From NCBI GenBank assembly GCA_030694935.1, contig JAUYUA010000045.1:1-64000 (forward strand): DNA of 64,000 nucleotides, written 5' to 3'. Positions 36,777-46,826 of this stretch are shown piece after piece. A program made the translations under genes and the position numbers. The notes below the pieces were generated by a model. The model saw only the letters and a list, made by a program, of their open reading frames with translations, did no database searches and was not told where the DNA came from. The stretch comes from Lutibacter sp. (GTDB lineage Bacteria; Bacteroidota; Bacteroidia; Flavobacteriales; Flavobacteriaceae). Position 1 is the first letter of the stretch; every line of letters begins with the position of its first letter.

Positions 36777-38102
36777 TTAAGCTGAAGGAAAACTTATGGA
36801 AACTTCAGTGCCTGTTTTTGTCCCTACAGAAATATCTTTGGTTTCAATAGTTACGCCTTTATTTTGGTGTAATACCCTAATTCGGTTCTCTGTTGTCTCG
36901 GTTCCAAAAAATCTTTTCTTTTGCGTTATTTGATCAAGTTCCCTGGCTTTATTAATTCCGATTCCATTATCGCGAATAATGCACTGTACATTGCCTTGGA
37001 CTTCTTTTATGCTTAATTCAATCTCCTTTTCACCCTCCTTTTTCATGATTCCGTGCCAAATGGCATTTTCAATAAAGGGCTGTAAAAACAAGGTTGGCAC
37101 TTTTATATGATCCAATTTTAGATTTTCATCCAAGGAAACAATATAATCAAAACCGCCATTTACGCGCATCTGTTCCAGTTTTACGTATAAAGCCAAAACC
37201 GCCAATTCTTCAGTAAGAGATGATGTTGGGCTGGAGGAACTGTTTAAAATAACGCGAATAAGTTTAGAAAACTTTGTGATATAATCTGACGCTTTTTCAA
37301 CATCATTTTTTAACACGAAATTATTGATTGAATTTAAGGAATTAAACAAAAAATGCGGGTTCATCTGGCTTTGCAGGGCGGTCATTTTAAGCTCCTCCAT
37401 TTCCTTTAATTTTACAGCCAATTTAACTTCGGCATTTTTGCTTTTTTGTTCAATTCTTTTAATGATCAACCCCAAAAGCACCGAAAATATGATACTTTGC
37501 AATATAGCTCCCAAATAAACAAAAAACATGGGCTCAACACCTTTGCTTATAAAAAATTCTCTGCCAACAAATGCCTCCAAAAAACTAACATTGGCCAATA
37601 CGACGTAAATTAAAGAGCCTGCAACAAAATATAAGGAGAAATTATCGTTGATTTTAGTAAGTATAACATAGTATGAAACGAAGGTAAATATTGTTATAGC
37701 CGGTATTATAGCCGTAAATGCTTTAACCTGAAATTCGTAGCCCAAAAAGAATTGAATGAGCATAAAAATAGGTGCCAACAAAACCAATACTTTTATTTCA
37801 AGCTCAAAATACTTGTCCCATTGTATTAAATGTGTTCTTGTATCCAGCAAGTCCCTCGCAAAAGCCACATAGGCGGCGTAGGCTAAAAACTGGATTGAAA
37901 AATTGAGATAGTTATAAATAGGTTTGATTTCTTCAGAAACAACATGTTGCGTTAAGTAAACAGTTAAGGCCAATAAAAATAAACTGTAGTAAAGGTAAAG
38001 TTTGCTTCTGTTTTGAAAGAAAATTAAAAAGTGGTAAAGAAACAAGACGAATAAACCTCCTCTTACCCAAGAAAATATTTCAGAATTAAAATCTAAAAGC
38101 AT
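36777..38102 (-). CDS. LytS-type sensor histidine kinase
   Basis: A 441-residue membrane kinase. The N-terminal 215 residues contain about seven hydrophobic helices without a large periplasmic domain. The His_kinase region has the phosphoacceptor His250 in SQMNPHFLFNSLNSINN, and an HATPase domain with PFIENAIWHG and RDNGIGI. It overlaps the response-regulator stop by one base (TAATG), so the two are co-translated. The signal is unknown. Confidence 0.92.
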   Translation of the reverse strand: MLLDFNSEIFSWVRGGLFVLFLYHFLIFFQNRSKLYLYYSLFLLALTVYLTQHVVSEEIKPIYNYLNFSIQFLAYAAYVAFARDLLDTRTHLIQWDKYFELEIKVLVLLAPIFMLIQFFLGYEFQVKAFTAIIPAITIFTFVSYYVILTKINDNFSLYFVAGSLIYVVLANVSFLEAFVGREFFISKGVEPMFFVYLGAILQSIIFSVLLGLIIKRIEQKSKNAEVKLAVKLKEMEELKMTALQSQMNPHFLFNSLNSINNFVLKNDVEKASDYITKFSKLIRVILNSSSSPTSSLTEELAVLALYVKLEQMRVNGGFDYIVSLDENLKLDHIKVPTLFLQPFIENAIWHGIMKKEGEKEIELSIKEVQGNVQCIIRDNGIGINKARELDQITQKKRFFGTETTENRIRVLHQNKGVTIETKDISVGTKTGTEVSISFPSA

Positions 38103-38842
38103 TAGCTGTCCAGGTATAATCGTTTAAACAATTCGATTTTTCTGTTTCTGCTTATGCTAGCCGTTAAACCGTTGGTCATTATCAATTCCCCTCCCAATCC
38201 TTTTAGGTATTCTTTAACGTGATTTAAATTTACCAAATAAGAATTGTGAACCCTAAAAAACTCGGGAAACATAAATTTTTTCTCAACTTCTTTAAGTGTT
38301 TTGGACACCAAAATTTGTTGCTCCGATTTTAAAAAAATGGTGGTGTAACTTTTATCGGATTTTAACATGACCACGTCATCTTTGTCCAATAAGTAAACTT
38401 TGCCGTCAGCAGAAATGTTAATTTTATCATTATTGTCATTGATATTGTTTAACAACAATTGCAATTTGTTTTCCAACAAATCCCCTTTTTTGGATTTTTT
38501 AATTTTATCCATCGCCGCCAATAACTCATCTTTATCAACGGGTTTCAGTAAATAATCTATTGCCGATACTTTGATTGCTTTTAGGGCGAATTCATCGTGG
38601 GCAGTGGTGAAAATGAGATTAAAATCTCTGTTTTGCAGTTTTTCAATCATTGTAAAGCCATCCATCTCTGGCATTTGTATGTCTAGAAATACCACATCAG
38701 GCTTTTCATTATTAATGATTTCTATTGCCTTAATTGGTGAATTGCAAGTTTTAACAACAACATTTTCAATGTAGTTGTTTAATTTCCACTCTAATGCTTC
38801 TAAAGCATCATTTTCGTCATCAACTAGTAAAATTTGTAGCAT
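38102..38842 (-). CDS. LytTR-family response regulator
   Basis: From the ATG at 38842 it has 246 residues. The receiver domain has acidic Asp8/Asp9 and the phosphoacceptor Asp54 (VVFLDIQMPEMDG), with the conserved Lys in DYLLKPVDKDEL. The C-terminal LytTR DNA-binding domain spans residues 140-245 (FFRVHNSYLVNLNHVKEY). It is the first gene of a two-gene operon with the kinase. The longer frame begins with a TTG and is not used. Confidence 0.92.
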   Translation of the reverse strand: MLQILLVDDENDALEALEWKLNNYIENVVVKTCNSPIKAIEIINNEKPDVVFLDIQMPEMDGFTMIEKLQNRDFNLIFTTAHDEFALKAIKVSAIDYLLKPVDKDELLAAMDKIKKSKKGDLLENKLQLLLNNINDNNDKINISADGKVYLLDKDDVVMLKSDKSYTTIFLKSEQQILVSKTLKEVEKKFMFPEFFRVHNSYLVNLNHVKEYLKGLGGELIMTNGLTASISRNRKIELFKRLYLDS

Positions 38843-39056
38843 GTTTAATGTGTTGACATTGGTTAAATTTGTATGCAAGATACAACTTTTGCCTACATGT
38901 TCAAAAAGTTGCGTTTTTTTTATTTTTTTTATTCAAAAACGTGGTTATTCATAAAATTATTTTTGTTTGCTGTTTAGGATTTTTACTTATTTTAAATGCT
39001 GTTTTTTAAAAATTGCTCTAATGATTAAGAATCATAAAAAGTTATGTTTGTTGTTT

Positions 39057-39713
39057 TTATATTTTGATGGGTAAAACATAAAAAAATACGGCTACAAAAT
39101 GTGAAAAACTTCCCAATAACACAAAAATATGAAAAATGGCGTGGTTGTATTTAATTTTTTTTATGCTGTACAAAATGGCGCCAATGGTATAAAAAATGCC
39201 TCCGCTTAACAACCACATTAAACCTTCAAACGAAAAGTTCATAATTAAAGGTTTCACTGCAAAAATGATTAACCATCCCATTAAAACATAGGCAAAAGTT
39301 GAAATTTTGTCGTATTTTCCCGTAAAAAAAAGCTTTAAAACAATGCCTAAAAGCGCCAATCCCCACGAAACGCCAAAAATGGACCAGCCAACCCAGCCAT
39401 TTAAAACAACCAACGTAAAGGGCGTGTAGGTTCCCGCTATTAAAACATAAATTGCCGAGTGGTCAAAAATGTTCAATCTGTGACGTAATTTCGGGGTTTT
39501 AGCATAATGGTAAAATGTTGACGCCGAATACAATAAAATTAAACTTGCGCCATAAATACTAAAACTTACAATATGATAACCGCTACCGTTTAAACTTGAA
39601 TAAGTAACCAATAACGCCAAAGCAGCAATGCTTAAAACCAAGCCAAATGCATGTGAAATCACATTGAATTTTTCTTCTTTGGGTTCGTAAAAGGTTGTTT
39701 TAGTTAGATCCAT
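39057..39713 (-). CDS. Hemolysin III family (PAQR-type) membrane protein
   Basis: A 218-residue protein with seven hydrophobic segments and the family landmarks KFNVISHAFGLVLS, STFYHYAKTP, FDHSAIYVLIAGTYTPF and the C-terminal HAIFHIFVLLGSFSHF with the conserved zinc-binding histidines. The biological role of these proteins in bacteria is unsettled. Confidence 0.9.
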   Translation of the reverse strand: MDLTKTTFYEPKEEKFNVISHAFGLVLSIAALALLVTYSSLNGSGYHIVSFSIYGASLILLYSASTFYHYAKTPKLRHRLNIFDHSAIYVLIAGTYTPFTLVVLNGWVGWSIFGVSWGLALLGIVLKLFFTGKYDKISTFAYVLMGWLIIFAVKPLIMNFSFEGLMWLLSGGIFYTIGAILYSIKKIKYNHAIFHIFVLLGSFSHFVAVFFYVLPIKI

Positions 39714-39920
39714 TTAAAGGTACCATAAAATATTTTAAAATGCTGTTTCTGTCCCAATTGGGAATTGCTAAAATTAAAATAAATAGCTTAGACGGCAACC
39801 ATTTTCTTTAAAAATATGTCGCAAACGATGTTTTTGTTATATTTTCGCCATTAGTTGACTAAATATTACCATTTATTCATATTAATCTACTGTTCATACA
39901 CTTATAATCAAAATTTTCTC

Positions 39921-39928
39921 TATGTTTG
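39921..39928 (+). promoter_or_regulatory. -7 element TATGTTTG before the T9SS surface protein gene
   Basis: TATGTTTG lies 25 bases before the ATG at 39954. No TTG at a good distance. Confidence 0.4.
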
Positions 39929-39953
39929 CATTGACTACTAAACTTTTAACCCC

Positions 39954-42900
39954 ATGAAAAAACATTTACCTGCATATTTGTTAACATCCAAAACGATACT
40001 ATTCCTGTTTTTTATGACTTCTTTTTTGGGTAATGCCCAAACAATGCAAGTTAATATATTAGGTGGTGCGCAAATTTCTAATGGCGGAACACTCACCATA
40101 AACGCAGGAAACAGCGTTACTTTCCAAATTACTAATACGGAAACAGGCAATTGTAGAACAGTTAATGTTACGGATATTAATATTTCAAACACAGCAAACT
40201 TTTCCATTACTGATTCAAATCCCTCTGCAAACATAAGGCCGGCAACATGTAATGGCACAAAGGTTCTTGATTTTACCGTGACCGCAACAGGTTCGGCTTG
40301 CGCAACAACTACAACGAGAGTTACCATAGAAGGAAATAATTTTGCAAACTTTTGGTTTGATTTAACTGTTGTTAGAGCGCCCATAATTTCAGTTTTGGGA
40401 GGTACGCCTTCTGCCGATATCATAAATGGTGCTACAGCAACAACAGCAACAAATGGAACCTATTTTGGTGTAGTTGAGGAGGGATTTACAGTCGTTAGAA
40501 GATATTATATTGTCAATACAGGAAGCTGTCCTCTTAATATTAGTTCAATTGCAAGTTCACATGGCGAATTTACAGTAACTACTCCTATAGGGCCAATTCC
40601 TTCTGCCTCGCCCAATATTGCTGTTGGAGGAACATTCTTTTTTGATGTTACATTTACTGCGGGAAGCGCAGCAGGAACATTTTCTTCAACCATATCAATT
40701 GCTAATAATGATTCAAATCCGTTGGCAAATCCTTATACATTTGTTGTAAGAGCAGAAGTTTTCAATTTTTCGGGTCCGGGCCCTGGCGGCATAACGGCCG
40801 ATTTTAGATTATGGCTTAAAGCCACCCGAGGTGTTGTAAAAGATGTTAGTAATAACGTTTCTAAGTGGAAGGATTTAGGAACGAATCCTAAAGACGCAAT
40901 TCAACCAACAGCAATCAACCAGCCAACTTTAATTGATAGTTATACTGGCAATATTAATTTTAATCCAGTTGTTCAATTTGTAAATGGAGGTGGAACCGAA
41001 GAATATTTGTACAACTTAATAAATGGTTTTTACAGCCAGGATATATTTATTGTTATGATACCTGATGTAACAATCACAAGTTCATCTAATCAACAAGCTA
41101 TTTTCGGAGGTATAAAATCTAATTTAGATAGCCCAACTCCTGCAGGAACAATTACTGGGGTTGGTTTTGGAAACTACACAAGTAGCTTTACCAATGAAAC
41201 GCTAACATATATGCAAGAATCAACTTCTTCTTATGGAATTGCCGAAATTAGCACCACAAAATCGTATGCAAATGCGGGTATTATAAATGTGAGAAATAAC
41301 GGCACGAGTGCAACTGCACAAGAAATTTTATACAATTCTAATTTATTATCTACCACAACTATAAATTCAGGTTCCTTTGCTAATGTAGGTCATTTAGAGC
41401 CTGATCCGCCAAACCCAGATATAGTTTGGGGAACTAAATACTGGATTGGAAAAAACTTTAGTGAAACAGGAAGTTTAAACGGTCGTGTAGCTGAAATTAT
41501 GACCTTTGCACAGCGCGTTCCCGATGCAGATAGACCAAAAATAGAATCATATTTAGCTATAAAATATGGTATTACGCTTGGCGCTACTAAAGCCGAAAAA
41601 AACTATGTTAATTCCGCCGGAACTGTTATTTGGGATTATGCAGCAAATGATGGATTTAATTATAATGTTGCTGGTATAGGAAGAGACGATAATTCCGATT
41701 TAAACCAAAAACAGTCCAAAAGCATTAATGAGATAAATGAAGTTATCATTGGCTTAGGCGCTATATTGCCAACCAATAGCGCAAACACCAATGAATTTAA
41801 GGTTGATAAGGAGTTTTTGGTTTGGGGCTGTAATAATGAAGCATTTAACGGTTCAAGTACAAATACCACAACTATTGGAACGGGAGTTACAACAACACTT
41901 ACCCGAATAGCCAGAATTTGGAAAATTAAGGGAACTGGAGCTAATGTAAGTGAAGTTTATATTGGTGTGCCCACAACGGCTTTTGGTTCTTTCTCCTTAA
42001 ATGCAGATGAAGAATATGCATTAATTGTGTCAAATACGCCATCGTTCTTAGATACAGATATTATAGATGTAATTCCTTTAAAAAGCAATCCTTATGGCTT
42101 AAGCATATTGCAAACGTGGTACGATTTTGAAGGAACCAAGTTTTTTACTTTTGGTAAAGTTCCAAAAGTAAGCGCAAGTAAAATGGTTAATATAGGTGCT
42201 GGCGACTTTTTAGTGGGTGAATACAGTTTAAATTTGAACCCTTTTGCGTTTACCGTTTCCGCTTGGGTTAAAGGAGATAATACGGCTAGTATTAGAACTA
42301 TTTTGGCTAAAGGCACTAAATTACAATTACGTTTAAATGCACTAAATAAAATTGAAGTAATGGTTGATGATGATTTAAACCCAAGATTTACTTCAAATAT
42401 GATTTTAGATGACTTAAAATGGCATCACATAACTTTTGTTTATCAAAGTGGCACCATATTTTTATATGTTGATGGTGTATTAGATCAATCAACTCAGAAC
42501 GTTAATCCGCCAACTCCAAATTTTAATCGATTCTCTATTGGCGCAGTATATGTAGATGCACATACTGTAACAAGTCCATTTTTAGGGGAAATTGACGAAG
42601 TTTATGTTTGGAATTTAGCACTTACCGGAGATCAGGTAAACTACCTAATGAATCAGGAAATTGTAAAAAATGGAGCTTTAGTTAGAGGTAAAGTTATTCC
42701 AAAAGACATAACTACTATGCCGTGGGCCTACTTAGCTGCTTATTACAATTTTAATTCTTTTTATGGCACAACAGTGGAAGGGCAAACCACTGATAGATTC
42801 TTTTTAAGAATTAATTATCGAGCTTCAAGTAAAACAATTGTTGGCACACAAACGGCACCATTACCGTACATTACTCAACAAGATGGCGGCTCTTGGGACA

Positions 42901-44912
42901 CGCCTGAAACTTGGCTAAACTATACGGTTCAAAATATTCCAAATTCTGCAAGTTTAAAATCAGGAACTGATGTAGATGGCAATATTGTTAGAATTTCACA
43001 TAATATAACCTCAGGAGATAGGAATATTACAGTACTTGGTTTAATTTCAACTGAAGGAAAATTAACCATTGACGGGGACAATACTTTAGGAACCGGCCAA
43101 GGTTTGCGAGTAACCCATTATTTAGAATTAGACGGAAGTATAGATTTAGTTGGAGAATCGCAATTGGTGCAAGATGAAGGCAGTATTTTAGATAATGACA
43201 GTGGTGGTTTTATTGAACGTGACCAACAAGGCACAGCCAACAGCTTTAATTACAATTATTGGTCGTCAGCTTTGGGGCCAATTACTGCTGGTGGCGTAGC
43301 TACTCGAGGAACGGGAATAGCAAGCACAAATGCGCCTTTCACTGTTAAAGGGATTATAAATGACGGAAGGGCTTCAACGCCTCCAAGCATTGTTTTTGGG
43401 ACCTCGCCTTATGCCGCAGATGCAACCCCTGGCGCTCAATTAACCATAAGCAATTATTGGTTGTACCAATTTTATGGAAAAGATGATGACTACAATTCGT
43501 GGTTTCCGCGAATAAATGAAAACTCACCTTTAGAGCCTGGCGTAGGCTATACGATGAAAGGATCTTTAGGTGCTGTTCCAATTACAACCAATCAAAACTA
43601 TGTATTCAAAGGAAAACCATACAATGGTGACTTCACTTTGAAATTGGAAAAGACTCATATAACTCCATCTGGTGATGTAGATCGGTTGATCGGAAACCCA
43701 TATCCATCAGCAATTGACGCAACAGAATTTATTTTAGACAATTTAAGTATTGCCGATGGAGGAAGAAATATTCAAGGCAATATTTTTAATGGCGCACTCT
43801 ATTTTTGGGATCATTTTGGAGAAAAAAATTCCCATATTTTAAAAGCGTATGTAGGTGGTTATGCAACACGCAATTTAACAGCTGGTGCTCCTGCTATTTC
43901 AAATGACAGTAGAATTAATAATAGCGGAGGTCCTTCAAATGCTAATACTGTTGGGAAAATTCCAGGTCAATATATTCCAGTAAACCAAGGGTTTTTTGTA
44001 GTTACCAAATTAGATGGATTCCTAAATAATAATGATGTGCCGGTGCCTGTTGCTTCTGTTTCCGGTGGCGATATTGTTTTTAAAAACAGCCAACGGGTAT
44101 TTCAACGCGAAAGCGCAATTATAGGCGGGCCATCAACATTTATGAAACCGGTAAAAACAAAAGGGAAAATTACCCAAAACAAAATAGAAACAAATATAAA
44201 TATTAGACCCATAATCAGGCTAATGTTTGATTCTCCAACAGGTTATCACAGGCAAATTGTGGCAGGAATGGTTGAAAATAAATCCAACCACTTTGATCTT
44301 GGCTATGACGCTCCTATTGCTGATATCAATAAAGAAGATATGTTCTGGATTTTTGATAACGCAAAATTTGTGATTCAGGCAGTCGGTAATTTTAATACTG
44401 ACCAAGAATTGCCTTTGGGCGTTAAAATTGCGAAAGCCGGATTGGCAACCATTAAAATTGATGAACTTGAAAATTTGGATGAAAATATTTCATTGCATAT
44501 TAAAGACAAATTAACGGGTGAAACTCACAATATTTCCCAAAAAGATTTTCAAATTGAGTTGGGAGCTGGAGATTATTTTGACAGGTTTGTGTTAATCTTT
44601 AAAATGCAAAAATTGGTGGCAGAAGATGTTGCAGCGGAAGTGTTGATTGTCAAGGAGCAAATCATTGTTGAAGGAATTCACGTATTTATGGACAACAGCA
44701 TTGGTGAGCTGCAAATAAAAAACAATAGTCCAGAAGAAATATTAAGTGTTGAATTATTCAATTCTTTAGGACAGCGAATTAATAATTGGAATAAAAATTT
44801 AAACAGAAGAATAATTTCTTTGCCAATCAATACAGCAACAGGCGTTTATATTGCACAAATAAACACCAAAACAGGGAAAACAGTCAAGAAAATTAGTATT
44901 GAAGCCCCCTAA
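39954..44912 (+). CDS. Large type IX-secreted cell-surface protein with LamG domain
   Basis: A 1652-residue protein. A signal peptide ends near residue 28 (FLGNAQ). Residues about 33-140 and 140-265 are two choice-of-anchor-D (ASPM/SPD2/Hydin-like) beta domains. Residues about 275-540 resemble the LWLKA...DLG region common in flavobacterial surface proteins, with RVPDADRPKIESYLAIKYGITL. Residues about 760-910 are a LamG/concanavalin-like domain (FAFTVSAWVKGDN; WHHITFVYQSGTIFLYVDGV). The last 80 residues are a T9SS type A sorting domain (SLGQRINNW...GVYIAQINTKTGK). The final Glu-Ala-Pro and stop come from a dispersed CCCCCTAACCCCC repeat. It probably acts in adhesion or matrix binding. Confidence 0.88.
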   Translation: MKKHLPAYLLTSKTILFLFFMTSFLGNAQTMQVNILGGAQISNGGTLTINAGNSVTFQITNTETGNCRTVNVTDINISNTANFSITDSNPSANIRPATCNGTKVLDFTVTATGSACATTTTRVTIEGNNFANFWFDLTVVRAPIISVLGGTPSADIINGATATTATNGTYFGVVEEGFTVVRRYYIVNTGSCPLNISSIASSHGEFTVTTPIGPIPSASPNIAVGGTFFFDVTFTAGSAAGTFSSTISIANNDSNPLANPYTFVVRAEVFNFSGPGPGGITADFRLWLKATRGVVKDVSNNVSKWKDLGTNPKDAIQPTAINQPTLIDSYTGNINFNPVVQFVNGGGTEEYLYNLINGFYSQDIFIVMIPDVTITSSSNQQAIFGGIKSNLDSPTPAGTITGVGFGNYTSSFTNETLTYMQESTSSYGIAEISTTKSYANAGIINVRNNGTSATAQEILYNSNLLSTTTINSGSFANVGHLEPDPPNPDIVWGTKYWIGKNFSETGSLNGRVAEIMTFAQRVPDADRPKIESYLAIKYGITLGATKAEKNYVNSAGTVIWDYAANDGFNYNVAGIGRDDNSDLNQKQSKSINEINEVIIGLGAILPTNSANTNEFKVDKEFLVWGCNNEAFNGSSTNTTTIGTGVTTTLTRIARIWKIKGTGANVSEVYIGVPTTAFGSFSLNADEEYALIVSNTPSFLDTDIIDVIPLKSNPYGLSILQTWYDFEGTKFFTFGKVPKVSASKMVNIGAGDFLVGEYSLNLNPFAFTVSAWVKGDNTASIRTILAKGTKLQLRLNALNKIEVMVDDDLNPRFTSNMILDDLKWHHITFVYQSGTIFLYVDGVLDQSTQNVNPPTPNFNRFSIGAVYVDAHTVTSPFLGEIDEVYVWNLALTGDQVNYLMNQEIVKNGALVRGKVIPKDITTMPWAYLAAYYNFNSFYGTTVEGQTTDRFFLRINYRASSKTIVGTQTAPLPYITQQDGGSWDTPETWLNYTVQNIPNSASLKSGTDVDGNIVRISHNITSGDRNITVLGLISTEGKLTIDGDNTLGTGQGLRVTHYLELDGSIDLVGESQLVQDEGSILDNDSGGFIERDQQGTANSFNYNYWSSALGPITAGGVATRGTGIASTNAPFTVKGIINDGRASTPPSIVFGTSPYAADATPGAQLTISNYWLYQFYGKDDDYNSWFPRINENSPLEPGVGYTMKGSLGAVPITTNQNYVFKGKPYNGDFTLKLEKTHITPSGDVDRLIGNPYPSAIDATEFILDNLSIADGGRNIQGNIFNGALYFWDHFGEKNSHILKAYVGGYATRNLTAGAPAISNDSRINNSGGPSNANTVGKIPGQYIPVNQGFFVVTKLDGFLNNNDVPVPVASVSGGDIVFKNSQRVFQRESAIIGGPSTFMKPVKTKGKITQNKIETNINIRPIIRLMFDSPTGYHRQIVAGMVENKSNHFDLGYDAPIADINKEDMFWIFDNAKFVIQAVGNFNTDQELPLGVKIAKAGLATIKIDELENLDENISLHIKDKLTGETHNISQKDFQIELGAGDYFDRFVLIFKMQKLVAEDVAAEVLIVKEQIIVEGIHVFMDNSIGELQIKNNSPEEILSVELFNSLGQRINNWNKNLNRRIISLPINTATGVYIAQINTKTGKTVKKISIEAP

Positions 44913-44929
44913 CCCCCAAAGGGGGAATA
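44903..44929. repeat. GCCCCCTAACCCCC...GGGGGA repeat at the T9SS gene end
   Basis: The repeat supplies the TAA stop of the preceding gene. The same word is at 63307-63334 after the molybdenum hydroxylase gene. Confidence 0.8.
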
Positions 44930-44985
44930 TATTTTGGAAACAGATCAATGGTAACATTATTTAAAAAAACAAAGAAGAATTATAT

Positions 44986-45729
44986 TTATTCTTTCGCATC
45001 CCTTAACAACTCATTGTAAATAACCTCAAAAGTTTGTTTTTTTAATGAATTGCCATCTTTGATGGTTAATCCTTCTGTATTGATAACTGAATGCACTTTT
45101 ACACGTAATTTTCCCGGACTTCCGCTAAAAAAAGTATAGGAAAACAGCTTTTTGCAGTCGTACATGGTAATGGGCACAATGGGTATTTGGTATTCAATTG
45201 CCAAGCGAAATGCGCCATTTTTAAAATCGCTAAGCACCACGCTTTCGTCATCGGGCACCAAACCTTCAGGAAAAATACAAATATCAAGGCCATCATCCAA
45301 TCTTAATCTGGCTTTATCAAATACGGCATTTCTGCTTTTTGAATTTCCTCTGTCGACAATAATGCAGGTTCTCTTATAAAAAAAACCAAAAATCGGAATT
45401 TTGGTCAACTCTATTTTCCCCACAAAAACAAAGGGATTTTTGGTAATCGCCAGCATCACAAAAACATCAATCATAGAGGTGTGATTAGGGCAAAACATAA
45501 AACTTTTTTCCTTTTTTAAAACTTGTTCTTTAATAACATCTGTTTTAAAACCCATCACGAACAGGATTGTTTTTGCCCAGGCCCTTGCAATTTTAAAAAA
45601 TATTGGATACATTTTTTCAGAAGAAGTAACTATTAGCAATACGGGAAAAATGGGTATGATGGTCAATATTACCCAACCATAAAACCAGATGCGCCAAACA
45701 AGAATAAAAAAGTATCTAAAAAATATCAT
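44986..45729 (-). CDS. plsC: 1-acyl-sn-glycerol-3-phosphate acyltransferase
   Basis: PlsC acylates lysophosphatidate to phosphatidate in phospholipid synthesis. From the ATG at 45729 it has 247 residues with a hydrophobic N-terminus. The catalytic HX4D motif is NHTSMID, followed by GKIELTKIPIFGFFY and FPEGLVPDDE. The upstream TTG at 45738 belongs to a TATTTTTG promoter box, so it is not the start codon. Confidence 0.88.
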   Translation of the reverse strand: MIFFRYFFILVWRIWFYGWVILTIIPIFPVLLIVTSSEKMYPIFFKIARAWAKTILFVMGFKTDVIKEQVLKKEKSFMFCPNHTSMIDVFVMLAITKNPFVFVGKIELTKIPIFGFFYKRTCIIVDRGNSKSRNAVFDKARLRLDDGLDICIFPEGLVPDDESVVLSDFKNGAFRLAIEYQIPIVPITMYDCKKLFSYTFFSGSPGKLRVKVHSVINTEGLTIKDGNSLKKQTFEVIYNELLRDAKE

Positions 45730-45735
45730 AAGCTT

Positions 45736-45743
45736 CAAAAATA
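45736..45743 (-). promoter_or_regulatory. -7 element TATTTTTG of plsC
   Basis: The G of the box is 6 bases before the A of the plsC ATG at 45729, so the message is predicted to be leaderless. Confidence 0.5.
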
Positions 45744-45761
45744 GTAATTAAATTTCTATTC

Positions 45762-45790
45762 TTGTTTTCTTTTTGAAATATGTATTTTTG
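45762..45790 (+). promoter_or_regulatory. trpS promoter (TTG-N18-TATTTTTG)
   Basis: TTG at 45762-45764 and TATTTTTG at 45783-45790, 18 bases apart; predicted leader of about 13 bases before the ATG at 45810. It is back-to-back with the plsC promoter. Confidence 0.7.
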
Positions 45791-45809
45791 CTGCTTAAAT
45801 TTGAAATAA

Positions 45810-46778
45810 ATGTCAAGAATTTTAACAGGACTTCAAAGCACGGGAACACCGCATTTAGGAAATTTATTGGGCGCTATCATTCCGGCAATACAATTGGCGA
45901 ACGATCCAAATAACGATTCGTTTTTGTTTATCGCCGATTTGCATTCGTTAACCCAAATAAAAAATGGAGAAGAATTGCGCCAAAACACTTACAGCACCGC
46001 CGCAACCTGGCTTGCTTTTGGTTTGGATGTCAATAAAACCGTTTTCTATCGCCAAAGTGACATTCCTGAAGTGACCGAACTTTCTTGGTATTTGAGCTGC
46101 TTTTTTCCATACCAACGCTTAACATTGGCGCATGGTTTTAAAGATAAAGCCGACAGGCTGGAAGACGTAAATGCTGGATTGTTTACTTATCCAATGCTGA
46201 TGGCTGCCGATATTTTATTGTATGATGCAGAAATTGTTCCTGTAGGAAAAGACCAATTGCAACATTTGGAAATGACACGTGATGTTGCAAACAGATTTAA
46301 CCATCAAATGGGCGATACGTTGGTTCCGCCAGAAGCTAAAATACAGGAAGGAACCATGTATGTTCCCGGAACTGATGGTGGAAAAATGAGCAAATCGAGC
46401 GGAAATATCATCAATTTATTTTTGCCGGATAAGGAACTGCGCAAACAAATCATGAGAATCCAAACCGACTCCACGCCGCTTGAAGATCCTAAAAATCCGG
46501 ATACCTGTAATTTATTTGCCTTGTATAAATTGATCGCTTCACCAGCGCAAATTGCTGAAATGAAGGCAAATTATGAAGCTGGAAATTATGGTTACGGAAC
46601 CGCAAAACAAGCTTTTTATGAATTGTTGGTTGCTAAATATGCCGTTGAAAGAGAGCGCTACAATTATTATATGAGCAACCTAAAAGAAATTGACTTAGCA
46701 TTGGAAATTGGTGCCGTAAAAGCAAGAGCCGTTGCCGCTGATGTTTTGAAAAGAGTTCGGAAAAAACTGGGTTATTAA
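45810..46778 (+). CDS. trpS: Tryptophanyl-tRNA synthetase
   Basis: A 322-residue class I synthetase with the HIGH-like TGTPHLGNLLGA near residue 12, the YDAEIVPVGKDQLQHLEMTRD segment and the KMSKS loop GGKMSKSSGN near residue 193. Normal length. No T-box or trp-leader-like structure is seen. Confidence 0.97.
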   Translation: MSRILTGLQSTGTPHLGNLLGAIIPAIQLANDPNNDSFLFIADLHSLTQIKNGEELRQNTYSTAATWLAFGLDVNKTVFYRQSDIPEVTELSWYLSCFFPYQRLTLAHGFKDKADRLEDVNAGLFTYPMLMAADILLYDAEIVPVGKDQLQHLEMTRDVANRFNHQMGDTLVPPEAKIQEGTMYVPGTDGGKMSKSSGNIINLFLPDKELRKQIMRIQTDSTPLEDPKNPDTCNLFALYKLIASPAQIAEMKANYEAGNYGYGTAKQAFYELLVAKYAVERERYNYYMSNLKEIDLALEIGAVKARAVAADVLKRVRKKLGY

Positions 46779-46826
46779 TTTTTTTTTATTCTTTTATCAG
46801 TAAAACAGTAAAATTACCCGTAAATT

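Noticed and set aside
45730-45738. TTG start for plsC
   Set aside because: The TTG is the end of a TATTTTTG promoter element; ATG at 45729 is better.
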